Origin: Deroplatys truncata
Taxonomy: Eukaryota; Arthropoda; Insecta; Mantodea; Mantidae
DNA: 64,000 nucleotides
Reading direction: 5' to 3'
Assembly (NCBI GenBank): GCA_030765065.1
Contig: CM060986.1
Span: forward strand, 72,285,573-72,349,572
The notes under the pieces are model-generated. The model was not told the origin of the DNA, searched no databases, and saw only the letters and a program-made list of their open reading frames with translations. Of the stretch, positions 12,861 to 24,110 are shown piece after piece. Within the stretch, counting starts at the first letter, position 1, and every line of letters starts with the position of its first letter. The translations under genes and the position numbers were made by a program.

Positions 12861-12916
12861 TTAAGTGCTCTTCATTCTGAACAAATTTTGTATAACTGGC
12901 AAAATCTTACTTAAAA

Positions 12917-12920
<4 letters not shown>

Positions 12921-12955
<35 letters not shown>
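12921..12955. repeat. (TA)n microsatellite
   Basis: About 17 uninterrupted TA units lie inside the 3' part of the HINE-like copy. Confidence 0.95.
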
Positions 12956-12959
<4 letters not shown>

Positions 12960-13364
12960 TTCTTGTTAAAGCGCACAATTTATGTCAAATAAAAATTTTT
13001 GTCGCCAAATCAACCATTTCCAAGGTATTTTTTCGTTATTGGTTTGAATTTTCAAATACTTACCACTTTTATCAAGTAGAAAGTCATTACTCAATTTTTC
13101 TCATACTTATGCAAAGAGCATGGAATTTCAAAAGCATTATATAGCATCTTGCTTTTTAAAAATTCTGACTATTGCTTTAATTTACTGTATCATGCTTATA
13201 TCTAAAATGAATGCACAAATGTGTATTGAAAGTTTAACTCAGCTAACCAGAAGTAGGTAAAAAGTCATTCACAGTCATATGATGCAATGCACAAGATCTT
13301 TTTGTAAAAGTCTACATCCACACAATTTATCATTGCAGTTTCAGAGTGTAATTTTTGTTGTATA

Positions 13365-14648
13365 TGAGGGTGGTCTGAAAATTTTCCGACCTAATAAAGA
13401 TGCAAGACATTTTTTCAATTTTTTTTTTTTTTTATTATTTTTCAACATAGTCTCCTTGTAACTCTACACACTTCTCCCAGTGATGCTCCCATCTCTGTAA
13501 CCCATCCAAATAGTACTCAGCATTTTTCTCTGCTAAACAATTGTTCACGAAGGTGATTGCCTCTTCATTTGACGAAAATCTCCGTCCTCCAAGTGCAATT
13601 TTCAGATGAGGGAACAAAAAGAAGTCGCTTGGGGCTAGATCTGGTGAGTAATGCGGATGGTCAAGCAGTTCAAACTGTAATTCGTGGATCTTCGCCATTG
13701 CAACCGCTGAGGTGTGAGACGTTGCGTTGTCTTGGTGAAACAGGATTTCCTTTTTCTGAAAATGTGACCATTTTTCCGCAAATTCTGCCTTTAGCTTGTC
13801 AAGTAATGATGTGTAGTATGCTCCTGTAATGGTTTTTCCTTTTTGAAGATAATCAATTAAAATAACTCCATGACTATCCCAAAAAAACAGTCACCATCAC
13901 TTTCCCAGCCGAAAAAACAGTTTTTGCTTTTTTTGGAGCCGGTTCCCCCTTTGCAGTCCACTGTTTGGACTGTATTTTTGTTTCGGGCGTATAATGGTGT
14001 ATCCAAGTTTCATCTACAGTAATTAATCGGCGCCAAAACTCGGATTTATTGCGTCTAAATTGCGTTGGAAATGTTCATTCGAACACGTTTTTGGTCTAAC
14101 ATGAGCAAACACGGCACCCAACGTGCGGACAGCTTTCTCATGTCTAAATGTTGATTTAATATGTGACAAACACGTTCTTTTGACATGTTCATAACCTTTG
14201 CTATCTCTCTCACTTTAATTCGGCGGTCATTTAGCACCATTTGATGAACTTTCGCGATGTTTTCGTTGGTAGTTGTAGTTTTTGGACATCCCGAATGTTC
14301 ATCGTCTCCCAAGCTTTTATGGCCACGTTTAAATTCAGCTGCCCAAAATTTCACTGTGGTAAATGATGGTGCAGAATCCCCATACACAGAATCCAACTCA
14401 TCTTTGATTTATGTAGGTGTATTGCCTTTCAAAAACAAATATTTAATGACAGCTTGATACTCGATTTTGTCCATTTTCATAAAAACACTCACATCACCTC
14501 AAACGACTGTTACATAACAACTGAGCATCCAAAATGGCTGAAACTTTGGTGAGTAACTGTCAACAGATGAACAATGAAGTTCACTAGCTTTTATTTACGA
14601 GTGCTGCCATCTTCATGTTGAGGTTGGAAACTTTTCACACCACCCTCG
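13365..14648 (-). mobile_element. mariner transposon, full length but inactive
   Basis: A 1284-bp element is flanked by TA dinucleotides (13363-13364 and 14649-14650). Its terminal inverted repeats of about 28 bp begin TGAGGGTGGTCTGAAAA on the left and CGAGGGTGGTGTGAAAA when the right end is reverse-complemented. Length, TA target duplication, TIR and transposase all agree with the mariner group of Tc1/mariner. The coding strand is minus. Confidence 0.93.
13435..14480 (-). pseudogene. mariner transposase, broken reading frame
   Basis: From an ATG at 14480 the frame starts MKMDKIEYQAVIKYL and carries the N-terminal HTH region (FWAAEFKRGHKSLGDDEHSG, REIAKVMNMSKERVCHILN). The three catalytic aspartates are recognisable: VDETWIHHY, HQDNATSHTS and HYSPDLAPSDFF (the D34D signature). 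The C-terminus ends ELQGDYVEK at 13438. Lesions visible: an in-frame TAA at 14409-14411; a shift near 14060, with residues lost just after RMNISNA; and a one-base expansion of a homopolymer at 13881-13887. Few lesions and clear motifs suggest a moderately young copy. The protein would act as a cut-and-paste transposase if intact. Confidence 0.9.
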
Positions 14649-15266
14649 TATTACATCTGAAAATGTCTAAGAGAAGTGCCTACCCTGAACTGCATTGTAC
14701 CTCTTGTATTTGGAATTCCAGCAGATAACAACAATTGTGCTTTGCACTGAGATAAAGCTTGGTCAGATATAAAAATTTCAACAATGAAGCCATATTGGTA
14801 ATACTAGGAAATTTATCTCCTAGAACTGAGATGCAGATTTAAATTCTAATGGAATTCGCTAGGTGACCTCTTTGTGTTCAATGCAGAAACTGGAAATATG
14901 AATTATTAAATCAGAAAAGAGGACTACAAAATATATTCTTGATGTAAAAAATGTATTCTTCTAAACAGAAATTAAAATTGAATAATAGCTTGGATAGTTG
15001 AAAGTTCCTTATAGAGTTGTTTAAGGACATTCATTCATAAGTGTGATACAAATACATTACAAATAAACCCAAATTTTTCTTGCATGTCATTATGCTTGCA
15101 AACACACTGAAGTGGGATGGGCTCTTATTTCATACATACACGTGACAGAATAAGGAGGATTGATCCTAAAGGCTAATGGAGGCGTTTTTGGCTCGTGGCT
15201 GGGCTAAAATTGGCATACCAATGTAGAACTGCAGTTAATAACCGCTTTGATTAAAGATTTAATAAA
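14649..15266 (-). other. 3' flank of ARL6IP4
   Basis: Downstream of the ARL6IP4 stop on the minus strand. An ATTAAA hexamer (minus, 15263-15258) sits immediately after the stop, too close to be convincing alone. No canonical AATAAA was seen in the next 200 bp, so the polyadenylation site is not located. Confidence 0.4.
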
Positions 15267-18200
15267 TCATTCATTCAGTTTTGCAGCCATAGTTGCTTGA
15301 AAGAATGTTCCATCTCCTCTTGTAGCTTGCTTATTTATTTCACGATGTCGATCCTTGCTTACTATTTCTTCAAGAACCTCTCCGTCACCTTTAATCAACC
15401 TACAACAGTGTAATATTAACATTTTATAATACAAGAAAATGCAATTTTAAAATAGCAGTACATAAACACCATTAATAAACTTCTTCTAAATGATGACATA
15501 GCATAACTTAGTGAGCTTTTAGTTGATGAAGCTTTAATCTTTACAAGCAAAACATTTCTAGTGATTTTTAGAGCTTGGAATATAACTGATATTCATGTGC
15601 ATAACAGACAATTCTTTGTACCTGGGTACATTATATTTTCTCTAGAACTTTACTATGAAACTTGGTATAAAATACACCTTCCCACTTAGAGAATAGATTG
15701 TGTTAATTACTTCCCCCAAAGAGGGAGTTTTATTATGGTGTAGGAAGTCAAGGAATCTAAATATTTCACATAATGTTGAGTTGTGTGTAACAAAACATAA
15801 GTTATTAAGTATAGGTTTTTATCAACTTTGTCATTTACAAAATGTTTATATGATGAATATTTAAACAATTAGTTTTATTTTAATATTTCTACTTGTTTTT
15901 TTGGGTATACACACCAGCAGTTTGGTATGATTTGTTTTTGAGTTACCATTGAAAGCATTATATAGTTCCAAACATATATAAGACATAACATTTTTCCCTC
16001 TCCTGCAGAGTTTTTACTCTTTTGTTAGGATGAAAAGCAGCAGCTTTTAGCAGTTTAGATTCCAGAGTTCATTTACACATTCATTTCCTAATTAAATGTG
16101 AGAGGAAACTAAGAATGTGATTATGTTCAAGTTTAATAAAATAGATTAAAGCTTTACAAAATTTACAGTTTAAAAACACTAAGGTTTTTTGTGTAAGGTA
16201 AATCTACATATCTTTTGCACATTAAATTAACTCTTCGCAGTGGTTCATAGCATTTTTCTTTTTCCATTAACTTTGCAGAGCACTAAAACGTTACGTGCCA
16301 GAAATATAGAAACAAAGGAGAGAAAAATAAAAAGGAAAGGGGACATTTCAACGCTAATAGGATAATGCAGGCTTAACTGCAGGTTCTGCTAGTTTATGAA
16401 TATAAGGAGCTGTACCTACAGCAATTTAATTTCAGCAGAATTGAGTAAGCAATATGCATTGGAACAATGCTGTTGGCTCTATAGTCATTACCAGTCACAC
16501 CAATGGCATGGTCATACTGCCATAGGTTGCCCGAAGTCCAGGGTGTGCCAGTCTGTGTGTGTGTGTGTGTGTTCTTTAAGCTGGGTTATTCAACACGTGT
16601 TAAGTTAATAATGCCTGATCTCAGATATTCTATTGCATAGTGTGTTCATGTAAGATTTTCATAGGCGCGCTGAATCAACTTGAGCTGTAAGGAGATTATT
16701 TCAAGAGAGATTTCCAGGCATTAAAATTGCAGGTCTAATCATGATTTGCATACACATCTTGTGAAACAGGAAATATTCAAGATAAGAAAGCCCAAAATCA
16801 AGGCTACATCTACACAGGAAAATTTAGATATCCTAATACCAGATATATAATTTCCCCAAAAATCCCTTAGTAATTTTCACGGCAAATGGGAATTTCCTAT
16901 TGCTCTTTACAAATTACTACAAAGTCACTGAGTTAAAACTGTATAAAATGAATTTAGTTTAAGAGTTTAAACTGGAAGATATTTTTACATACAGAAGTAA
17001 ATCTTATGACTGGATTTTGGATAGTATCTACAGTGAAAGACTTGATCATAGTTCCACCTGTATGGTTATGTTAATACACAAACAACCAATAATAGAGGGC
17101 TGAAAAAGCTAACCTGCTGCATGAGGAAACCCTACATAATCTAAACTTAAGAATATGCTGCACTGTTAAATAACAAAAGATACAGCCTACCTTTTTTTTA
17201 GGAAACATAGCAGCGCAATTAACTGAAAAGTAACATCATTTCACAACTTTCTAAGAGTGCTCTGCCACAGCACATGTACGGTCAATTCTGTTAATTGCCA
17301 AAACAGGACATAATATTTATTGTATGGTGTAGCTCTAAATTTTCAATTGCTCATAGTGGCTAGTCAGATATTTTCGCTAAACTGCTCTCTATCTGTGACC
17401 CCCAAATAAGTGTAAAAAAACCTGAGATAAAAGCAATGAAAATACCTAAACTAAAGGTTTAGGAGAAGGTGTGAGCACTTGGAAAGCCTGTAATCCAATT
17501 GCTCTCCCTTTTAAGACACTTTCTTTTATAGCAACATGATCATGAAATATCAACAAAGGACTTCAGCTTGTTACTTCAGTTTCTTTTGCACAGAAGAAAC
17601 TGCCAAACCTAGTGTAATTTGTGAAAACCGGTTATTTGAATCCTATTCATATACACACACAAACCTAGGCATCATCACCTAATCTCAGGATAAATTTCGA
17701 AACTACAGGACCCTGTCATCTTGTTTATGTACACATACTAATCTAGGCATCGTAACCTAACCCTGAGCTGAATTTTGAAACTATAAGACCCTGACGTTTT
17801 ACTGCATGTTTTTCACTGAAATGTTGGCAGCTTTTCAGTTCTGAAATGCATCAACAAGAAGAGTCGCAAAGTGTCCCCTACTGGCAGGAGCACAAACTAA
17901 CTACAGGCCACAGAGATGAAGTTTGTCAGAAATTATTTAGCATTTTAAAATGTGTAAACTACTACGAAGCAGCTTCTAACTTTAAGAGATCATATCATAC
18001 CCCAAATGCAAGAGGGCCACAACCCAGAAAAATTAAAAGTTGATATACTCCCATTATTGAGTTTTGTATTCTCTACTTTTATACCTATGTGCAGGAAGGC
18101 CATGTTTTTATTTTCACAAAATTCCACTAAATAGCAACTAATATCTCATAACACTTAACAGTTCTTTAGCTTTTACCAGTACAACATGGTCAGATTCCTG

Positions 18201-19559
18201 ACTGGTTTGTTGCATTGTTGTGCTTTCACTTTAATGAGACAAGCCCATTAAATAAATTTCCTAGCATTTTTCTTCAAACCAAAATGCAGATTATATATGC
18301 ACTGTTTAATATTTTAAAGCTTCGCCTGCAAAAGTAGAAAGTTTCAAGTTGCACTCCTTTTGCATAAGGAGTGCCAAATTACCTAACTTTTTTCAGTGGT
18401 GTTAATGTAATTCAGAAGGCTTCTTGTTATATACATATCTTATATAGACATATATAGACCTTTTGATCCATCAGTTACAAAAAAGGATGACACTCTCAAG
18501 AAAATTCATTCTGTGCACAATTTGTATGACCAGAGGGATGCAGCAGCAGAGTATATGGTACATTACACCCTATGCTTGTCTTGAAACTAATTTGGTATTA
18601 TTACTGTTGTTGTTTGAATATTTAAGGTTTTTATGTAAGCATAATCAGGGCTAACATACATCAGTTAATGATGATAAAATATGACCCTCAGGTACTACAC
18701 TATCCTATATTTGTTTGTATTATAAGAAAATGATCAGCTTAAAAATAGCATTTAAAAAAGGTTTGTGGGAAAGTGTTTTTTATGAAACTGCACAGCTTCA
18801 CTGAAGCAGAGCAGTGAGTTTCTAAGTTTTAAAATGTATTACTCTAGGATAACTTTTAAAATATTCAAAGCTGAGCAAGGAAAGAATGAAATATCATATG
18901 AGAGCTACACAAGCATCACAGTTATTTGTTTTTATTCTGTGACTTCTTGTATGGTATGAAGGTACTAGGTATAAGAGTTGACTCAACTACAGTGAAATTT
19001 GTGTACATATATTTTCATTCTTTTTTTTTCTTTCATTTTTTTAAAGGGCTTAAAGGGCATCTTACCTATGTCTACCAGTCTCTTCATCGTAAACCCTTCT
19101 AACAACACTCTGTCTTTTTTCCCACTCTTCTTTAGTCATTGGGGCCATTGCTTTTGCACGATCTTGCAACAATCTGTCAGTATCATCTTCACTTTCTGTT
19201 TCCTTGGGTTTCAAAGGTTTGGCTTTTTCTGCAGTTACCATTTCTCCACTTACTTTCTTCATTTTCTGCTTATCCTTTTTCAGTTTCTTCTTAGACTTTT
19301 TCTTCTTTTTCTTTTCTTTTCTCTTTTTGGATTTACTGTGCTTTTTTCTTGATTCATGTTTAGTGGGACTACTTCCCCTGCTTCTAGAAGTGGATGATGA
19401 ATCACTTTCGGATTCAGTAGAACTCTCAGAGGACCTTTTTCTTTTTTTCTTCAGCTTTCTGTCTGAACTGTGCTTTCTTTCTGCTCGCTCTTTACTTCTC
19501 TCTCTGGATGAAGATCGAGACGAAGATCTGCTTGCATGTCTTTTCTTTTTGCTTGCCAT
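15267..19559 (-). CDS. ARL6IP4: ARL6IP4 / SR-25 family nuclear speckle protein, two coding exons
   Basis: Coding exons are 19559-19066 and 15399-15267 (minus), giving 208 residues. The start is the ATG at 19559 with a good context (A at -3, G at +4); an in-frame TAA lies about 40 bases upstream. Residues about 3-130 are basic and low in complexity: SR/RS repeats, then polyserine-acidic patches, then long lysine runs ([15 protein letters not shown]), typical of nuclear-speckle proteins. From residue 138 the conserved family domain appears: [26 protein letters not shown], then across the splice [20 protein letters not shown] and [10 protein letters not shown], ending MAAKLNE. The donor is CATAG|gtaag and the acceptor ttgtag|GTTG; joining restores H-R-L-I-K in frame. 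The family is linked to pre-mRNA splicing and binds ARL6 in mammals; the insect function is inferred. The protein is shorter than mammalian forms mainly in the low-complexity part. Confidence 0.95.
15400..19065 (-). other. Intron of ARL6IP4 (3666 bp)
   Basis: Bounded by GT (19065-19064) and AG (15401-15400) on the minus strand. It is AT-rich and, unlike most of the window, free of the HINE-like repeat, SINEs and recognisable transposons. The pyrimidine tract before the acceptor is weak. Short frames at 17846-18043 and 18463-18654 are not supported as genes. Confidence 0.88.
16555..16572. repeat. (GT)n microsatellite
   Basis: Nine GT units inside the ARL6IP4 intron. Confidence 0.9.
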
Positions 19560-20137
19560 TATTTTTTTGAAAAGTTGCAAGTTTCCAAGATATTTTTCTG
19601 TGTAACCTTACTTGATTACAATTATTACTTTCATTACAGCATGTAAGTGTCCTAATACTTTACATGTTACAATAGTAAATTTGCCCTTATATGCCTAAGC
19701 TGCACCCTTGTAGTATAACATAGAAGCATAACTGAAAGAGTTTCTCAGATTTCAAGAATGATTTACCATAAACAGATTCAGCAAAAATCCATTTTATTCA
19801 CCATTCACCTTAAAAGTATAAAAAGGACGAAACATTGCTAAATCATAACCTAACCTAAATAAACTCTGCCTTGTTTTGTTTATCTCGCACAAACTGATAA
19901 AACAAATGCACATCGAATTTCACGTAAAGTCCAACAACCGCCGACAGAGTTCGTTACTGTGACTGCGTGTTCGTCCTCTCTTTGCCCTTGACGTCAGGTG
20001 GAATCAGCTGCTTCAGGAGTCACCTACATATTTTCAGAGGTAAGTGGACATTCCTGAATAAACTTCAGTACACCTAATGTTATTTCTTTGTATATAACTT
20101 CGCTGTGTTAATTACAATTTTGGTTTTGCTGTTGTCT
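19560..20137 (-). promoter_or_regulatory. ARL6IP4 upstream region with a palindromic CRE
   Basis: This stretch is richer in CpG than its surroundings. It contains a perfect palindromic cAMP-response element, TGACGTCA, at 19989-19996, with CAGCTG close by at 20005-20010. Some 230 bp further on, CACGTG occurs at 20228-20233. No clear TATA box or initiator could be assigned. Location and composition suggest the ARL6IP4 promoter, possibly bidirectional because a plus-strand splice donor lies at 20040. Transcription start sites are not readable from sequence alone. Confidence 0.5.
20034..20045 (+). other. Candidate plus-strand splice donor (non-coding first exon?)
   Basis: TCAGAG|GTAAGT matches the consensus donor closely, with the exon ending at 20039. 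It lies 45 bp from the CRE. No coding frame was recognised upstream, so if used it would end a 5' UTR exon of a divergent gene whose coding part lies elsewhere. Confidence 0.3.
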
Positions 20138-20458
20138 TCATTCAAGGCAAGTCACTTTGATATTTAGAGTGGGTTTATTAACTTGCAAAACCGCGCCCCC
20201 TTTTTCGTTTAATTTATTTAAATAGAGCACGTGGGTGGAATTTTGTGATTGCAAAGTAAGGAATTTAATCTCGTGGTCTCTATTTTTATCCGCCTCTTCG
20301 TAAGACAAATTCTCTATCCTTAAATGTTCAGGTTCAGGCTTCTTCAGGTTTTTATTCAAATTTGAATAGCTACGCCAAATTTTGCTTTTAAAATATTGTA
20401 ATTTCGTATGAATAAAGAGTTTTGATACAGCTGGATGTAGAAACCGAATTATGCTCAT
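20138..20458 (-). CDS. Small open frame (106 aa), possible mitochondrial protein, unidentified
   Basis: The frame runs ATG 20458 to TGA 20138 with A at -3. The N-terminus (MSIIRFLHPAVSKLFIHTKL) is basic and free of acidic residues for about 30 positions, with Arg/Lys spaced among hydrophobics as in mitochondrial targeting peptides. The remainder is polar with an acidic stretch (RIENLSYEEADKNRDHE). I recognise no family. It sits in a relatively CpG-rich island on the same strand as, and about 580 bp upstream of, ARL6IP4. It could be a one-exon gene, an exon of a longer gene, or chance. No canonical poly(A) signal was seen shortly after the stop. Confidence 0.35.
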   Translation of the reverse strand: MSIIRFLHPAVSKLFIHTKLQYFKSKIWRSYSNLNKNLKKPEPEHLRIENLSYEEADKNRDHEIKFLTLQSQNSTHVLYLNKLNEKGGAVLQVNKPTLNIKVTCLE

Positions 20459-21720
20459 ATTGTGACGCAGAAAGTCTACTTTGGGGACATGTGCTAGTCA
20501 AATGCAGTACTCTCTACAGCCAAATGGGAAATGATGAAATGATAATCCTGTATTACGCAACTCTTGAATTGCAGTGTATTAAATGCTGTTTTGTTTTATT
20601 GGAACAGAATATGGGCGTCTTTAACTTACTGTAGGGCAATGGAATGTTCTTCATAAACCCCAAATTACTTCGTGATACTTGCATTTTGGCCGCTTTTATA
20701 AATATGATTTGATAGACAGCTGGCTATAATTAGTTCATAGGGATAGGCCGCATGTAGAGATTTTGTCAATTCATTCGTGTCTACGTTGCAAATTAACTGC
20801 GATTTGCAGGTTCGAGCTTCCCGCCCTTTGCAGGTAGTGGTTGCTATAGTGATGTTCATGCACGTACACGGCACGTACCAACGTGGCCCACAAAGCTATT
20901 TCTTAACATTTAAAACGCCGGTGTAAGTGTAGAAAGTGTTAAATGGGGTCAAGCTTGTTTACTAGGAAAGCAATGCTTCCTATAGTCGAACGTGACGAAG
21001 CACATTCATCATAGTTCACAAGTTCTATAAGGAATTTTCTACTGAAAACATGAGTGCAAAAATAACTACGTGAAGTAAAATCTCTTAGTTAAAAATGAAT
21101 GAAAGATGGATGCTGCATTCAGGATCTACCAAACGATGGTTTGATCTTGAAATTTAGTTGTAGCAATAACAAAAGAGCTATAAAACAAAATAATAATAAT
21201 AAAAAAAGTCCTCCCTAACGTACAGATTCACAATTGAGCAATTTAAATATTTTCAGCGTGAATGAACATCGCAAGTGTTTGAAAGTGTTTAACATAGCAG
21301 TACCTTGTGTAGTAATTTGTGGTATCTCTCTATTTTAGAGCAAGCAAATTTGTTACGTCGTTGAACTTGGTATGAATATGATGCAAACTCTTACTAATTG
21401 TTGGGATTAGTCGGAGCCGAATTAGAATGCAACCGTTAATCTAAAAATGTTCCTAGGTAGGTAGGTTGATTTTTGGGTTGCGTATGCTGCTACGTGAACC
21501 TATTATCGTCACTTCGCCCGTATGCATAAATTTGCCAACCGCTGTAGTATATTTTATATAATGTAGTTGAACAAAATTTATCCACGCATTTAAAATAGGG
21601 TTGAAATCTATATAAAATGAAGGGTAATTAAGATCTTTTGAATAGATCTAAGTTTTTGAACAGAGGCTTAACGGCTTTGAAACTTCAGATAGCTAAAAGA
21701 AATAATGCAATTAAATATAA
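20459..21720. other. No gene recognised; CpG-containing flank
   Basis: Contains a minus-strand GC box (CCCGCCC on plus, near 20821) and scattered CpGs near 20780-20930, compatible with a promoter for the 20138-20458 frame. No coding frame or known repeat was recognised. Confidence 0.35.
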
Positions 21721-21724
21721 TTAC

Positions 21725-22025
21725 AATTTAGCACCAGACGAGATTTAATAAGAAATGAAAGAATTCGAGAGATTAGGCATATATTATATAAATTAAAAGA
21801 TAAAATAGAAGAAAGTAAACCGAATTGGAAAGGACATGTGAATAGAATGAAGTATTAATAAGATAAAATCCTCGTGGAAGAAGAGTTTTAGGACGCCCAG
21901 AAGAAGATGGGAGTAGTTGGAAAGCGAAGACGGAACACACATGCCTAAACCCTGAAGGGAAGAAGAAGAAGAAGAAGAAGAAGAAGAAGAAGAACAAGAA
22001 CAAGAAGAAAAGAAGAAGAAGAAGA
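21725..22025 (+). pseudogene. LINE 3' end relic with (GAA)n tail
   Basis: Plus-strand translation in shifting frames resembles the C-terminal tail of arthropod non-LTR ORF2 proteins: WKGHVNRM, then a basic FRTPRRRWE segment, then an acidic end. The match is to the common 'W.GHv.RM....GRR..GRPr.RW' motif. It runs directly into (GAA)n at 21959-22025, as expected for a LINE with a microsatellite-type 3' terminus. Upstream ORF2 is missing. Confidence 0.6.
21959..22025. repeat. (GAA)n microsatellite
   Basis: About 20 GAA/GAAC units. The minus-strand open frames with poly-F or poly-S here are artefacts of this tract. Confidence 0.93.
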
Positions 22026-22525
22026 ATATAGTTACGTAATTGACTGCAAACCGATGTGAGGAAATAAACACGCTGCATTTTATGTTTTAGTATCATTAAA
22101 AGCGGAATATAACACAATGGAATCCCAGGAAGTAACCGAGGATTATTAGCTAGGCCGGGATTCTGATGACATCCTTTAATTGTTGCATCATAGACATTGC
22201 TAACGTGTACTTAAATCTTTATCGTGGGATCCCAGATTATAAAAATCTGATGTGTTACAGTCACATGACTTTCTCTACTCTTGTAAAAACTATTTTTACA
22301 AACGCTTATTCTCCATCTACTTCATGTTAAACGAGATAAACATTTGGAGAGTCTATCTTATTGCTAATTTTCTTGTAGATGTAAGAGGAATATATATTTA
22401 CAAGGGCAATATAGAATAACCGTAGCCTTTAAGCACATACATATCTCTTAATAACTGGTTGCTAGGTGCAGCACCATTCCCTTTCCCACAGCTTAATACT
22501 CTTTGCATATCCAAGACAAAAAAAA

Positions 22526-23216
22526 TCTGATGTGTTACACTCACATGACTTTCTCTACTCTTGTACAATCTGATTTTACAAACGCTTATTCTCCATATGC
22601 TTCATGTTAATCGAGATATCGAGATGTCAATCTTATTGGTAATATTCATGTAGATGCAAGGGGAATGTGGTAGCTTTTAAGCGATAGTCAAATATTTTAA
22701 CGCTGGTTGCTATGTGGAGTATTCCATTCTCTTTGCATGTCCAGGACATAAAAAATGAATAACGAATTTGAGAAAAAGTATAAGTATTGGAAAATTTAAG
22801 GAAATAACAAGCAATATCTGGAAAACGGTTCACTCAACAGAAGAAATGTATATGACATAAGTTGTGTATTTTAACGCGATCTACATTTTTTGTGTAGTAA
22901 CATTTTGTCTATCTCTTATGGTTTACCAGTTATGCAAAAGTCGTTCACAATGAAGAATACTTTTGGAGACATTCCCAGAAAATTCGAGATATACATTTCA
23001 TTTCTCATGACATTATCTTAAACATATGATATTTTCATCAAAATCGTTAGAGCCATTTTTGAGAAAATTAAAATTTTCGAAAAATGTTCCATGTAAAGGG
23101 TAGTCTGGGGTGGGGGGATTTTCTTGAAAACCTTCGTGTCGCATCTCTGGAAGATACTGAACCTAAATACCAAGTTTGGTGCTTATCCGACTGTTCGTTT
23201 TTGAGTTATGCTGTTC

Positions 23217-23247
<31 letters not shown>

Positions 23248-23437
23248 CACAGACAGACAGACACACAGACACACAGATACACAGACACACAGACAGACAC
23301 ACACACGGACATGTTTCCAAAAATGCTTTTTTTGGATTCAGGAAGTCTCAAAACATGTATTTCCGGTGAAATCTTGGTATCGAATTTTTGGGTGGAATGC
23401 AATACTTCCCCTACTTACTATACGTAGTAGAGAAAGT
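22526..23437 (-). mobile_element. HINE-like repeat, full-length nested copy
   Basis: It begins, in its own orientation, at 23437 with ACTTTCTCTACTACGTATAG and ends at 22526 with CACATCAGAT. Its microsatellite carries CAGA units (23216-23312). Its 5' end abuts a second partial copy (23443-24110). Confidence 0.88.
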
Positions 23438-23442
23438 AAAAA

Positions 23443-24110
23443 TGAATAACGAATTTGAGAAAAAGTATAAGTATTGGAAAATTTAAGGGAATAACAAGCA
23501 ATATCTCGAAAACGGTTCACTCAACAAAAGAAATGTATATGACATAAGTTGTGTATTTTAACGCGATCTACATTTTTTGTGTAGTAAAATTTTGTCTATC
23601 TCTTATGGTTTACCTGTTATGCAAAAGTCGTTCACAATGAACAATACTTTTGGAGACATTCCCAGAAAATTCAAGATATACATTTCATTTCTCATGACAT
23701 TATCTTAAACATATGATATTTTAATCAAAATCGTTAGAGCCATTTTTGAGAAAATTAAAATTTTCGAAAAATCTTCCATGTAAAGGGTACTCTGGGGTGG
23801 GGGGATTTTCTTGAAAACCTACGTGTCGCATCTCTGGAATATACTGAGCCTAAATACCAAGTTTGGTGCTTATCCGACTGTTCGTTTTTGAGTTATGCTG
23901 TTCACAGACACACACACACACACACAGACACACACACACACACACAGACACACACACACACACACACAGACACACACACGGACATGTTTCCAAAAATGCT
24001 TTTTTTGGATTCAGGAGGTCTCAAAATATGTATTTCCGGTGAAATCTCGGTATCGAATTTTTGGGTGGAATGCAATACTTCCCCTACTTACTATACGTAG
24101 TAGAGAAAGT
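23443..24110 (-). mobile_element. HINE-like repeat, 5' two-thirds only, in tandem
   Basis: Runs from the 5' end (24110) to the internal T-run (23443), where the next copy starts. Its own 3' third is not found beyond that copy. The pair therefore looks like a head-to-tail tandem rather than a simple insertion. Confidence 0.82.

Larger units (their letters stand above)
11953..13300 (+). mobile_element. HINE-like repeat, old copy hosting a TTAA MITE
   Basis: The 5' part (11953-12186) runs from ACTTTCTCTACC to GAGGAATAGCCAGTTAA. The 3' part (12861-13300) resumes with TTAAGTGCTCTTCATTCTGA and reaches AAAGTCATTCACAGTCATAT. Sister copies have this region uninterrupted (for example GAATAGCCTGTGAAGTCGTC near 10875). 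About 100 bp around the TG block is also deleted. Confidence 0.72.

Noticed and set aside
19204-19605. Plus-strand 133-codon frame opposite ARL6IP4
   Set aside because: It is the antisense shadow of the lysine- and serine-rich ARL6IP4 exon, giving a meaningless F/L/S-rich product.
21773-22117. Minus frames with poly-F or poly-S
   Set aside because: They translate the (GAA)n tract of the LINE tail.
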